This document shows positions 35,751-47,033 of a DNA stretch of 64,000 nucleotides, in pieces. The stretch spans positions 302,472-366,471 of the forward strand of contig JAGEMR010000024.1 in assembly GCA_021030915.1 (NCBI GenBank), given 5' to 3'. Below the pieces are notes generated by a model that saw nothing but the letters and a program-made list of their open reading frames with translations, searched no databases and was not told the DNA's origin. How positions within the stretch are numbered: position 1 is the first letter of the stretch; the number at the start of each line of letters is the position of its first letter. The stretch comes from Astrothelium macrocarpum. Taxonomy: Eukaryota > Ascomycota > Dothideomycetes > Trypetheliales > Trypetheliaceae. Made by a program: the position numbers and the translations under genes.

Positions 35751-37448
35751 AATATCCGAACGAAAAAGCAAGTGCGGCTTGCTGATTGCTCAGACGAATG
35801 TTAGACTCTGGCAAGGGAACTTTCGAGTACCTAAGCCATTTGCGGAGATGGTTTTGAAGAAAGAATAAGAAGGATAGCTTGAGTAGTGGACAACAGGGAT
35901 GCATGTGGTACGAGCGAACAGAGATCAACGAATGTGGAACAAAGTAGAGACACAACGGATCCTCGAAAAATACACGGCACAGAAGGAACATAGCCGCCCG
36001 ATAATCGATGCCGTAGGCGTCAAGCAGCCGTCCAACAATTACCCCCGAAATCGGACGCACTCCAAATATGGAGTGAAGCATGTTTCGTCCCAGAGCTATG
36101 GAAGCGGTTCTTCAAAGCCATTTTTTTCATAAATGTAACAATCGTGCGCTTGCCCCGAATGACGAGTGTTCTGGTACAGGCTGCCGTAGCGGCAAAAGCT
36201 TCCAAATCCCTTTTTTGGTAAGCACCGGAAACACTTTACAATCACATGGTCCACTCTCTTAGGTCTGAATGATGTAAGAAGCCGCTGAAGACCTGCTACT
36301 TGATTAAGATCGTTACCATCGTACCATCCAGCACATCCAACAGGCTATTTACGGCGACTGACATATTCTCCAACACTTCGCACCAGAACGCGCCTCAAGA
36401 CTTCTGACCGCAAGGTCTACACGTGAAATTCTTCCAAGAATGACTTCACGAACATCCTGTTCGTAGCTGCCTTGTCGATTACGAGATCTGGACCCCCAGA
36501 TGCGCTTTGGTGGCTCAGGAGGCGATCTCGACATTGAAGTCCTGAAGCCAGTCCGAGTAAGTACATCCATCCCTGATCCAACTCTACCAACCGAAACAAA
36601 CTGTAATTAGAGGGTACATGTCTCCTTGTTACTTGATACAATTCGAGGGCACGCGAACGTGAAACATCCGCCTACAGTCTACGCTGAATCAAAGGAGCAA
36701 GCCAGATGGTTCTAACAAAGCATGATAACATTCTTGGGGAACAGCTTTCATCTCCCTCCTTTTACTATACTAAATCATATGTCACAGCGATACCCGGCTC
36801 GGGCACATACATTGAATATTCTGAACACATGAATCGGCCGTAGGGCAGAGTGCTGTATCCGTTCTTACTCTATCATATTCAAGTTTATATCTGGTGTAGA
36901 ATCTATGCCCAAAACATTTGGCCGAGTGGCTCAGATACCATCATCTCATCACTGGTGTGCCTGAGAACCGCCTGTTAAGAGCTAAGTAGTACATTAACTA
37001 AAGTCGAGCGGCGAGCAATGAACTATTAAAATGATGCATCATGGCGATATATCGATCGTCTATGCCTGAAACCAGTATTTTTTGGGCCAGTAGAGTCGTG
37101 TGAATGTGCCCGTGACTGCAGACCTTATCATGTGAGGTGTTCAAGACGATTTTACCTGCTTTAGCTACAGAAGCGCAGGCTTCATCTCGGAATGTCAGTG
37201 TATGCACAGAACCTTTAGGATTAGGTCAATCCGCATCAGCGATCTCTACAGATCTACAGTCGATGCGGCTTATCAGATGCAATCGGGTAGTACAACGACA
37301 GAAACCTGTTCGGCTGATTGAGTAGTTTTGGTGGTATAAGTAGTAACATCAGCAACGTTCGTAACCGCTGCATAAAACATCCGCAATGAAGAGACATCGG
37401 CCCTGTACTCCCATACGCAGCTCTCTCCCCAGAGCACCACAACTCCCA
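35751..37448. other. 1.7-kb gene-free stretch between two 3' ends
   Basis: The P450 and the YIP1-family gene converge here. Short open frames have no family features. A TGGCCGAGTGG word near 36920 looks like a tRNA A box, but no B box or cloverleaf follows. Confidence 0.45.
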
Positions 37449-38501
37449 TTAATTCCCCACCGTCTTCGCCTGCAACTGCCCCGTCCCCCTCGAACTGAAA
37501 ATGCCCATAATCCCAAACCCCACGTAGAACAGCGCCAACGGATACGCCACCAACCCCCTCATCCCCGTCATTCTCCCCACCACACAAAACATCGCACTGC
37601 TGCTGTACGTACACCACACGATCGCGCCACTCACCAACACATACCCGAACAGCCCGTCCATCGGCACCACGATGCCCACCAGCGACGTGATCACCAGCGG
37701 CAGCAGGCAGTAGCCCAGCACAGACGCAGACCGGGGGTATGTGAGCGTCGAGGAGAAGTGTGCGGAGCCGCTGGGGATGGGGTGGCCGTCGTGGGCGCCG
37801 GCGGTGGAGTCTGCGGCGGTGAGGGGCGGGGACATGAGCGAGAGGATGACGTGGAGACAGGTGGTGCCGAGGAGGGCGAGGCCGTAGATGTAGCCGAAGT
37901 GGACCTTGCCGGACTGTTGAGGGGGAGAAACGGGTTAGCTTGGAGTGGAGAGATGGGATTGAGAAGGCTTACAAAGAGGAGAAATGTGCCGAAGAGGAGG
38001 AAGAAAAGAATGGGTCCGGCGAGGTCGGAGTCGTCCATAATGTGTTGGTCTATTCGTGCGAGAGGGTTGAGGACTGTTAGTGTCTGTGGAAAGTCAGCAA
38101 AACTCCTGTGTTGTAGCTATACCATGTCTTTTCGAATGCCAGATCGCTCAAGCGATCTGGCAGGTAGTGCACTGTACCTTTGTCTTGATATGCCCAAAGT
38201 TCACTCCAAGCTCTTCTAGAAGCGGAGGTTCTCCCTCATATCCTTCCGTTCCAAATGCTGCCAGCCAGCCGGTTCTCAGTCCTCCTTGTTCTCCCATGCG
38301 CCCACTGACCCCAGGTTGACCGCCGAAGCCTCCTCCGAAGCTTGCTCCTCCGTATGCGTTGCTTTGTACACCTCCATTGTAGGCTTGAAAAGGTGTCGAG
38401 TGACCAGAAACAGGTTGTGCCGAATATGAAGAGGGGTAGAATTGTAGATTTTGTGCGGCGCCGTATGGTTGCTGTTGTGGTTGTTGGGGATAGTAGGCCA
38501 T
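37449..38501 (-). CDS. YIP1-family Golgi/ER membrane protein
   Basis: A 299-residue multi-spanning protein of the Rab-interacting YIP1 family, which acts in ER-to-Golgi vesicle transport. Exons 38501-38178, 38083-37973 and 37913-37449 join in frame. A Gln/Gly/Tyr-rich N-terminus (YYPQQPQQQPYG) leads to the family motif PPLLEELGVNFGHIKTK, then NPLARIDQHIMDDSDLAGP. About five hydrophobic segments follow, including FFLLFGTFLLF, GYIYGLALLG, LGYCLLPLVITSLVG, GYVLVSGAIVW and YPLALFYVGFG. It is a conserved housekeeping gene and marks the end of the accessory island. Confidence 0.93.
38139..38160. repeat. Perfect 10-2-10 inverted repeat inside a YIP1 intron
   Basis: CCAGATCGCT, spacer CA, AGCGATCTGG, lying in the first intron (38177-38084). 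In the transcript it would form a ten-pair hairpin between the splice sites. Confidence 0.65.
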
Positions 38502-38739
38502 GGTGGCCAGTATCTCGTTGAAAGCGTCTCTTCTTCGTTGGTTATGGTGGGATTCGTATCATGGATCGGGGCCAATGCTCAATCAATTTAGGAAGAATCA
38601 AGAGCATCGAGTATAGAGTTAGGTCGTGGTAAAAGGTATGTGGTTGCCTTGCTAGAAAGTTGACAGCTTCACCGAACCACGCAGTGCGGACTTGAAGACG
38701 GGATCTAGCGCACAACACTATTCTTGTTTACAACTACTA

Positions 38740-38782
38740 GGAGTCTCCACCACGGCGCGCCCGATCCCGCGGCGCGACCACC
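38740..38782 (+). repeat. Left terminal inverted repeat (43 bp)
   Basis: Starts GGAGTCTCCACCACGGCGCG and ends CGCGACCACC. It matches the reverse complement of 40863-40905 at every position. It contains CpA and CpG sites that were not mutated. Confidence 0.9.
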
Positions 38783-38830
38783 TCAAATTTTGGCCACCAC
38801 CACATTTTGAATACGAATTGCACTATCAAT

Positions 38831-40740
38831 ATGGATCCAATTGAAGCGGCGATTGCAGCGGCGGATGCACAGAAAATTTCTAATTATTCTCAAATAATAA
38901 AATTATATGGAATTAATTGTATAACGTTATCGCGGTGTTATAAAAATGTATAGAAATCCAAAAAAGAAATTCATTAAAATAATTTCGCGAAATTTTTAAT
39001 ATAATAAAAAATAATATTAATTTAATGAATTAATATATTTATAAATTGTGATATTTCATTTATAATATGAATAATTTGAAATTTCGTTATTAAAATTAAT
39101 AAAAAAAATGTAAAAAAGAATTGGATAAATCATTTTATATATTATTATTAGTCATAATTAAAATCAGTATTTTTCATAATATTTGATCTTATTTATAAAA
39201 AAATAAATAATTATATATAAATTTAATTATATTTTAATATGATATAAATAATTCAATAATATTATTTTATTATTAATATTTTAATAAATAATTATCAAAA
39301 TTATATAATATTGAATTAATATTTATAATATTTATAATATAAATGAAAAAGATTTTATTATAAATCAAATCAATATTCATTATTATGTATTTATTAGAAT
39401 AATATATAAATGAGATCTTTTGAAAAATATAGATATAAATGACTTTTATTTATGAATTATTATATTCGTTATAATTTTTATAAATGGTAATTCGTTATTA
39501 TTTATTTTTATTTATAATATTCAATCCAATATTATATAAGATTTATAATTTTAATATATAGATTATATTATTCAAAATTTTAATATTATTATTTTTATTT
39601 CAGATTGAATGAATGATAAAATCAGATTTAACTGATTCAAAAAAATATTTAATAAAAATATCAAAAATAAAATAAATAACGATTTTAAATAAAAATTATT
39701 TATAATAAATGATTATAAATTTCATCTGATTATGAATTTTTTTAATTATTATTATAAAAAATGAATTCTGATAATTATTTATTTTTTTTATTTTATTTAT
39801 CATTTTCAATTATTGGATATGAATTTATTCAGATTATTAATAAAATATTATAATATTTAATTAAATGAATAAATTTAATAAATATAAAATTTAATTAATT
39901 TAAATAAAATTGATTTTTTTTTATTATTCTAATAGATATATCATCAAATATTTATTTCCAAAAATATTAAAAATAATTAATTTAAAATAAATTTTTAATT
40001 ATTTAATTTTTTAATAATATTTAATTAAATTAATATAAAAAATAATTTAAAATAAATTGAATGATTTTTAAATTCTATTTTTTTGAATATAATATTTATA
40101 AAATATTGAAAATGATTTTATATAAAATTTAATAATAAATTGAATCTATTTATATAAAAAAAAATTGACAAATTTGTAATATAGAATTTGTAATAAAATA
40201 TAAAAAATCATTTATTTAAAATAGAATTTTCAAATTTTAAAAAAATATTTCAAATTTAAAAATAAAAAACGAATCATTAAAAATAATTAGAAATATCTTC
40301 TCAATTCAATGGAATAATATTTTTTAATTCTATCAAAATCCAATTTATTTATGAATTATAATAATAATAAAAAAAGACTGAATAATTTAAAAAGGAATAA
40401 AAGAAGATTCAGAGAATATAATAATAGATTAATAAATAAATTGAAATTGAATATAAGATAGAACGTAGACGCGACCGGCAAAAAATTCAATAACGGCGGA
40501 AGGAAGAACGAACAATTCAAATACAATAAAAACGAAAGGTTATTGAACAGCGAGCAATGAATAGGCAATTCAAAATAGAGGCACTTCAAAATAAGCAGAA
40601 ATAGCAGAAATAATAGAAAATACCAAAAAAGGCTCAAAATATTATGATGGTGGCAGAAAATCCTATAAATGAGAATGAAATATCTTCTGATCGAGATCGC
40701 TTACGGCGTATAAAACAAATTCCACAACATTATTTAAATT
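38831..40740 (+). pseudogene. Transposase remnant (psq-type HTH N-terminus), RIP-inactivated
   Basis: The ATG at 38831 opens MDPIEAAIAAADAQ, the usual start of Fot1/pogo transposases before a psq-type helix-turn-helix. A partial helix (SQIIKLYGINCITLSR) remains before the first stop at 38951-38953. After that only AT-rich, stop-filled sequence is seen. A Lys/Arg/Asn-rich stretch near 40370-40600 fits the charged C-terminus of such enzymes. The catalytic DDE residues can no longer be placed. Confidence 0.65.
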
Positions 40741-40862
40741 AAAATATTTATATCAAATAAAACGTGCGAATTAATTCTACTGATTAAATTTCATTCAATC
40801 TAATTATCTATTATTGTTGTTGAGATAATCTAATTCGAACGCTCGGTGGTGAGAATTGATTT

Positions 40863-40905
40863 GGTGGTCGCGCCGCGGGATCGGGCGCGCCGTGGTGGAG
40901 ACTCC
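40863..40905 (-). repeat. Right terminal inverted repeat (43 bp)
   Basis: A perfect inverted copy of 38740-38782, followed by TA at 40906-40907. Sequences inside the two repeats diverge at once, so the repeat ends at 43 bp. Confidence 0.9.
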
Positions 40906-41055
40906 TACATCGTAAAAATTACAGTTGCGCTTTACTTCTTTCAATATCATATAAGTACGCTAATCAATTTCGATCACTTATCGTTTCTGTGGGTCTCCAA
41001 ATCACTTCACACATCCTTCAAGGGGCTTCTAGGTTTTCGTAGCCTGGAAAACCAT

Positions 41056-43453
41056 CTAAGCAGCTCCTCCGTGCATATACCTCCACAGCTTGCTCAATTG
41101 CCTGACTGTCTTGCCATTACCAACTTCAATCGCGATATTAGTATCTAGTTTCTCTACTGCTCCTGCTAAAGCTTTCACCTTTTCAATGCTACTAGCGCTT
41201 GGGTTTTCTAAATCCACCTCGTTTTCATCCTTGGCCATCAAGTTAACGCCTTCTTTTAAGACCTGTGTCGTTTGGCCAAAAGATGGCGTATCAATCCAGG
41301 AAAGCGTCGTCAAACGTAGGTGAAGGTACAAAAGTACTGTTAATATGCGTGCAAATATGCTTGAAGGCGAAAGAAGCTCTATGATCGAATCGTATAGCAT
41401 CCAGGTGCGTGAATCTGATTCAGTCCCTGGTATAGAAGCAACGGAAGACATAAGCGCACCCGCACGAGCCTTTGCCGTACGGATATCAACATCTACGACT
41501 TGGTCAAGAAAATGCTGTGCTTTTCGGTCCATTGGAAATATCGTATCGAGATAGTGCCGATTGAAGAGGTGACCGCTGGTCTGACGATGAATAAATACGC
41601 TTCCTGCATAGCGATGCTGGGGTTGGTACTGGACATTGCTGAGAACTCCCCATCGAGGTACCATGTCGAATTCATTGCAATAGTGTTCGATTATTGGGAT
41701 AATGTGTTCGTCGCCTTCATTGACGTAATCCAGTGCCTTTTTTGGCTTATGAAAAGCGCTACTTTGCTTGCCATCGTAAGCACCATCCCTGGGGTTTACC
41801 AAAGAGATAATATTCGTATCTTCGGTAGCCAATCCTTCTGCTTGCTTTGTATCCGGTAACCTGTTCTGCTCGATTGCTTTGCCACTATGTTCGGAAGAAG
41901 ATCCCCAGAAAAATGAACGAGAACCAGCAGTGGTGGTGTCGACTATCGCTTCTGCAAGTCTTGCCATCGGACGAGAAGGCGAAGCTGGTCGGATTGGAGC
42001 GCTGACATTCACAGGCTCTTGCACTTGTGCCAGACGTTGACTTGGACTTGCAATACCCATTCCTATCACATTCTCACTGCTCTCGCTACTTCGCAGCAGT
42101 GGAGGAGATTCCACTGGGCTGGGAACAACTGGATGTCCAAGGATGCTGGGTACCTGTTGCGGTTGCAATGTATCGATTGGCGGCGTGATTACCTCAGGAC
42201 TCCTAAGAATTGAATCTGATATCATCAGTTTGGAGGGTTCACCGGCGATAGACTCGTAAGAAATATGCGGCGCTTGCAGAGATTGATCAGTGGTCACGCC
42301 TATTGTAGCAGTTTCCGATCCTTGGACCGCAGAATTCGACGCGGGCGATCTAGCGGGACTTTTCATGTTTGGCTCTTCGAGAATGCTTGATGCTGCTTGT
42401 ATCGGCGCTAAAGTCTCCGGCAATGGATTCGCCTGCACTGGCTTTTTGAGCGAAGGCAACTGCTCCTCCTTGCGACGAGGTCGACGGTGATGATTTTGGT
42501 GTTCTTCCAATGCATCCCTTGGTCGCAAACTATGATCAATTTGTGACTGAAACCTGAGAGGATTGTTGAAATGGGCTGCTGCGGAGCCAAACGTGTAGAT
42601 TTCTAGCTTCGACATTGACGTCGCTGGTAGCTCGGCAAACATGCGATCAATAGTAAGAGAGAGAATAATTCCCCCTTGAGAGTGAGCGATGACGATGACC
42701 TTGGTAATTGATGGATCAAGAAGAGGGATTCTGAGCTCGTCGTAACAAATCCGAACATCTTCGCTACTGTAACCGAAGCATCGCTGGATCAAGCACTCGC
42801 CAATGTCCCAAACAAATCCGAGGCTGTCAGTAAGTCAGAAAGAAAGATATCAACTAATTAAAGAGCGCAGTATACCTGCGATTGTGTATCCCAAGAAACG
42901 GTCGCCCGAATGTTGCAGAGAGATTGTCAACAGTGAACTGCAGGTCTAAGTGACTTGTTCGTGATTTAGCATTCTAGCGTGCTATCTAGCGACTGTCATA
43001 CCTTTGCGCTACTCCGTTCATGAATATCCATTTCTCATTGGGAAACTTATCTGAGGGAATCCGGCGATTCCTCGATTGAACAGTCCGGCTTCCCCATCCT
43101 GGCGCTGCCAGCAACACAACTATCCCGGTTGTAATCAAGAAAAATACGACAAAGGCCCAGCCGGGAAGGACAAGAATCGCCGCACCGCCAATAATGAGGA
43201 GAACGATTTCGTACGCAATAGAAATGGCAAGCAATGTCTCATTGGCTACGATTGGAGCTAGGTGGTAGCGTACGCCGTGTCTGTGAGCCGGGATGCGGAT
43301 AGGCAGCATGATGTTGAAGACATATTTAAGATTACGGAAAAGAATCAAGGCGTCGTGGAAGAAAAGGTTCCAAGGACTCAAGACCGAAGCGCGATCACTG
43401 GTAAAAGCTGATTCATCAAGAGTTTGTGGAGGGATATAGGTTACCGAAGCCAT
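41056..43453 (-). CDS. Membrane-associated alpha/beta hydrolase-like protein
   Basis: A 765-residue protein with two hydrophobic segments near the N-terminus (LAISIAYEIVLLIIGGAAI, FVVFFLITTGIVVLLAA). Exons 43453-42994, 42945-42876 and 42823-41056 join in frame. The hydrolase-like core has WIFMNGVAQ, FGRPFLGIHNRS, the ECLIQR segment and the nucleophile elbow IAHSQGGII with Ser at about 225. A long Ser/Pro-rich, probably disordered stretch (about 290-500) separates this from a C-terminal part containing EHYCNEFDMVPRWGVL, where the acid and His of the triad may lie. Fungal relatives are annotated as lipase-like or uncharacterised; the substrate is unknown. The first intron uses donor GTCGCT, chosen because it keeps the family motif intact. 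Confidence 0.85.
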
Positions 43454-43719
43454 AATAATGAGGGATATGAAGGGTTTAAAAAATTGGTAGAAGTGGAAGA
43501 ATTTGAAACATGGGGAAAGCTTTGCCGCTAAGAAGCAACCATCCGAGACGTGTGCACATGAGTAAGGGGAAAGTGCATGCCTCTGGGAGATCTTTACAGG
43601 AAAGCGGTCTGGTCAGTTCCTTTTTCTTCGCCATTTATTAACGAATAGTATCTCTTCAACTGAGTCTTGTAATTAAGATGAGAGGTACGATAAAACTTCA
43701 GTCAAAGGGCTTACAATAG

Positions 43720-44526
43720 TCAATTTGTCCACTTGTGTCTCTCAATGACCGCCCAGACCAAGCCTTCAACCTCCCAAATCTCCTCATCAACATTCTTATC
43801 ATCAACATCCTCAAACGTAATACTGCAGGGCATCGATAGCTGACCAATCTTGAATATCCGCTCAAACTTTCCATCTTCTTCTTGCCACTTCCACCTCTCA
43901 ACGCTGACCTCACCATTCTTCGTGATAATGCCCTGAACCCACCTCCCAACTCTCACAATCATGCTTCGCGCCTTACGATTGGGATCATCCATTGTCGCCA
44001 CAACGCAGATCTTCTGGAGTGGATCCGCCATGTTCGTAGAGTCGATTGGGAGATCGGTCCAAAGTTCTTCATAAGGGAGCACTTCGCCCGCAGCATTTCT
44101 CATGAAGCCTTTCTCCAGAGCCATCCCATCTTGCAACTCATACATGTAACCCGAGTCATCTTGCAATTCCACACCTCGTGCGCTGCGGGAATCTATCCAG
44201 TGTTCCCAATGACATACATTGTAGGTTACGTTTCGGTCAATGCCTTTGGAGCTTAAAGCTGTCCCGGCGAAGGCCCAATTGAGAGGTTCAAGAGATTCAG
44301 TTTCATAGGGGAGAGTGATATCATCTGGTGTAGGTAGGTCGTGGTATATACGAATATCGACATAGCGGGAGGTCGACGTTGTGAGGACTAACGTTGATGT
44401 GTCCTCGATTAATGGCTGACCCGGCTAATGACAGGTCAGAGTGATTCATAGATTCAATTGTAAAGCGCTTCATACTGTATCAGTCCAGCGGAAACCCGCG
44501 CGTAGAGAGATGTTAGGTGTTGACAT
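43720..44526 (-). CDS. HRI1: HRI1-family protein
   Basis: A 248-residue protein matching the fungal HRI1 family (yeast Hri1 is about 244 residues), a small two-barrel protein of unclear role reported to associate with translocation factors. Exons 44526-44476 and 44415-43720 join in frame. Motifs include FRWTDT...LIEDTSTLVLTT, LNWAFAGTA, WEHWIDSR, LPYEELWTDLP and the RSMIVRVGRWVQGI segment that corresponds to RSIVL...VIGRWIQG in yeast. It is tail-to-head with the hydrolase gene and part of the conserved block. Confidence 0.9.
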
Positions 44527-44918
44527 GTACCTGTTTACTTTAAGATGTCCCTATGACGTGTGTCCAATGTTAAACGAACTGGGGTGCAGGAGAAGGCGGT
44601 GAATTTTCTGCCTTTGCAAAAGTTGCAGCGGGGATTTTGGTGTATCGTTTTCGCGATACCTAGCAAATAATGTCGGGCTGAGCGAGGCATGTCTAAGGGA
44701 TTGGAACTTTTTTTTTCACCCATTCCATGTATACTTTAGTGATACGGGGAAACTTCAATCAATTCTAAGAAAACGCCATGTTAACACATCTAACTCGGGA
44801 ATTACGAACTCGTAGTTGTATGCTAGGAAGTTGAGGTAGGTAAAATAGTAAGTTCCGAAGGGTTGAGTGAAGAAAGTCTACTTCTACTGAATAGGACCTC
44901 TATATCAAGCTTTCAGTC

Positions 44919-45202
44919 TCAGTAAAGTTCCCTTGTGCGGCGTCGGGAACGATTGCACCAATCACACTAAGTTTATCATCTCATTAGTAATGGTCCTTGT
45001 ATTCGCCAATGGGTAAACGTACCAAAGTTTCAGAGGAGCCTTCGTAGTCAAGGATGCAGTACCCGCCCCTACAGATCTTACAATTTCGCATGTATAGGTC
45101 GTGGCAATCAGAACACTGACGAGTCCGTCAGTAGACTGCAGGCAAAGGCAACAAAAGATTACTTACTGTACGTCCGCACCCGTAGCAATCACGGTGAACG
45201 CC
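44919..45202 (-). other. Cys-rich coding-like exons downstream of the F-box gene
   Basis: Three phase-0 segments with good splice sites (45202-45167, 45115-45023, 44966-44919) read as CYGCGRT, then CSDCHDLYMRNCKICRGGYC, then CDWCNRS to a TGA. The Cys spacing looks like a zinc cluster and fits the Cys-rich tail of the upstream F-box gene. They may be alternative 3' exons of that gene, for example if a donor near 45340 is used, or a separate remnant. Confidence 0.4.
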
Positions 45203-45299
45203 CTAATCAGTAACGTTAGTACAGCCACATTCCAAACGACTTTAGCAAATGGGTACAGAATTTCTTGAGGCAGGCTCCAAAGCGTACATTTGTGTGGTT

Positions 45300-46673
45300 T
45301 CAAGCCCACATGCCGTTGCTGCCTGCCCCAGACATCATCTCGCCGACTAGACAGTGTTCAACGCAGAGACCTAAATGTACCTTGATTTTTTCACTCGATT
45401 TCCCCTGTTCGCCGCTGACTTCTCCATGCGGATACGCATGGGAATTTTGCTGCTGATTGGTATGAAGACGCGATGCTGGCTCGCCATAGCATTCTTCACA
45501 CCACCAAATATTACATCTTTCGCACCAGCGGTCTTCCAGACAACCCTCACATCGTACAATCAACTTTGGTGGAGAAGATACTGGCCCTGTAAAAGGTCTT
45601 TGAGCCACACGGGTAATTGACGAGTGGATTGGCGGGGGGCACAACAGAGGTAGCTTCTCTGGTGAAGAGACTCCAAATATGGCTGCCCCCTCAGGTGTCT
45701 TGCCACAGCTTGCGCAACCTGTCGGACCCAAAGCTACATTAGCGACATGAGGCTTCAAGTATGACATGACTTTCCCGAATGCTGCCTGAGGATTTCCAGC
45801 AGATCCTCGCAAGACAGCCCTCGGATCATGCCGAGGACCGCGGCAGAGAACAGCGTCAAATGCAATGATGCCCTCGCACGCTTTCAAAGTCTCCGCCCAC
45901 TGTGAACATGAACTACGTTTGATCATCCGTCCTGAAGAACTATACCATTCATCAGATTGAGCTGGAAGAGCAGTGTTCAAAGCTTCCAATGATCGTTGGT
46001 TCCACTCTGCACCAATTTGGGCGCCTTCAGATCCCATGACGCCAGCGCTTGAGATCTTTGGGTTTGTTCGACCGGGCATGACTACACGCGGGGTCTTTCC
46101 ATCCTTCGATGAAGCATCTCGAGGACCAAAGTAGTACAATCCTCTGAGTTTCGGAGTTCCTTCTGGTCTTGTCGGCCTTACGGCATATTCCAGGACTTGC
46201 CTCAGTTTTCGCTCATTCAGGTGTTTAGCCTCTCGTATAGATAGTATTCGCACATTGAAGCGATCCTCAGCAATAATTTCCCGTACGAGATCCGCCGGAA
46301 CAGTCAGTCCATCCAGGATGAGGATTTGGACAAAGCTCAGCACCTTTGCGCGACCCAGTTTGGAAAAGATTCCCCTTAATGGCCCACAGTAGAAGTCATC
46401 CTCAGTCAGTGCTTCGTCCATACGCTGACATCTCCAGTTAACGCCGCCAATATCGGCTGGGGCATAAGGCACATTAGCTGATTTGACAGTGGACAAGTCC
46501 ACATAGCGGAATGCATCCGAGTTATTATACAAGAGTGACCTGAACGATTTGCTAGATGCCCCAAGCTTCAAAGTTGCGGACACTGATAAGTAGGGAGCAG
46601 TCTGGTGTAGTACAAGGGAGTTGGATAGAAGATCGAAAAGCGTGATAGGGATATTGCTATCTCCTGCTTCCAT
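45300..46673 (-). CDS. F-box protein with C-terminal Cys-rich zinc cluster
   Basis: A 457-residue open frame. An F-box-like N-terminus (SVSATLKLGASSKSFRSLL, FRYVDLS) suggests a substrate adaptor of an SCF ubiquitin ligase. A leucine-rich middle follows (LSFVQILILDGLTVPADLV, VRILSIREAKHLNERKLRQVLEYAV). The C-terminus carries paired Cys (CASCGKT, CEGCLEDRWCERCNIWWCEECY), a probable zinc-binding cluster. It ends GSNGMWA, a natural-looking terminus, but Cys-rich exons continue just downstream, so alternative 3' splicing is possible. It is divergent from the UFD1-like gene; both names point to ubiquitin handling. Confidence 0.8.
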   Translation of the reverse strand: MEAGDSNIPITLFDLLSNSLVLHQTAPYLSVSATLKLGASSKSFRSLLYNNSDAFRYVDLSTVKSANVPYAPADIGGVNWRCQRMDEALTEDDFYCGPLRGIFSKLGRAKVLSFVQILILDGLTVPADLVREIIAEDRFNVRILSIREAKHLNERKLRQVLEYAVRPTRPEGTPKLRGLYYFGPRDASSKDGKTPRVVMPGRTNPKISSAGVMGSEGAQIGAEWNQRSLEALNTALPAQSDEWYSSSGRMIKRSSCSQWAETLKACEGIIAFDAVLCRGPRHDPRAVLRGSAGNPQAAFGKVMSYLKPHVANVALGPTGCASCGKTPEGAAIFGVSSPEKLPLLCPPPIHSSITRVAQRPFTGPVSSPPKLIVRCEGCLEDRWCERCNIWWCEECYGEPASRLHTNQQQNSHAYPHGEVSGEQGKSSEKIKVHLGLCVEHCLVGEMMSGAGSNGMWA

Positions 46674-47033
46674 TCAGATCGACGTGCGCAAGATTAATAT
46701 GTGAAAGCCGAGTCACATAATCGAGTAGACAGGCTGTGTTCTTCAAAAAGACAGTGTTAAAGCATGCTGACAGTGAGTGTCTTGTCCGGAGCTGAATGAA
46801 CGTCCCAGACCGCATTACCTAGTTTTAGGATAAAGCATGAACCCTGTCGTCGATCTCTCGGGTGGCGGGCCGAGCATCATCGTCTCTTCTAGAAATATTG
46901 TTGTAAGCAACGTGCTCTAAATTAATCCCATCCCTTGACACAATTTAAATGACCGCTCTCGTCAGAACTTGTTCCGTCTTGAGCGTCTATAATACCGTGC
47001 AAAGCAACAAAATCTCACGTCTTCTTGCCTCCG
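46674..47033. promoter_or_regulatory. Divergent promoter of the F-box and UFD1-like genes
   Basis: A 360-bp region shared by two ubiquitin-related genes read outward. No repeated word was noticed. Confidence 0.45.

Larger units (their letters stand above)
38740..40905 (+). mobile_element. Fot1/pogo-type (Tc1-mariner) DNA transposon, RIP-degraded
   Basis: A 2,166-bp element flanked by TA on both sides (38738-38739 and 40906-40907), the target duplication of the Tc1-mariner superfamily. The two ends carry a perfect 43-bp inverted repeat that is very GC-rich. The interior is extremely AT-rich and crowded with stops, as expected after RIP. Size, TIR length and TA duplication match the Fot1 class. 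The element is on plus by the transposase remnant. It lies between the YIP1-family and hydrolase genes. Confidence 0.88.

Noticed and set aside
36915..36990. tRNA-like start (TGGCCGAGTGG)
   Set aside because: It matches an A box, but no B box, T-arm or closing acceptor stem follows within the expected distance.
37386..38219. 277-codon plus-strand open frame over the YIP1-family gene
   Set aside because: It is antisense to a well-supported three-exon gene and shows only low-complexity Arg/His/Pro content.
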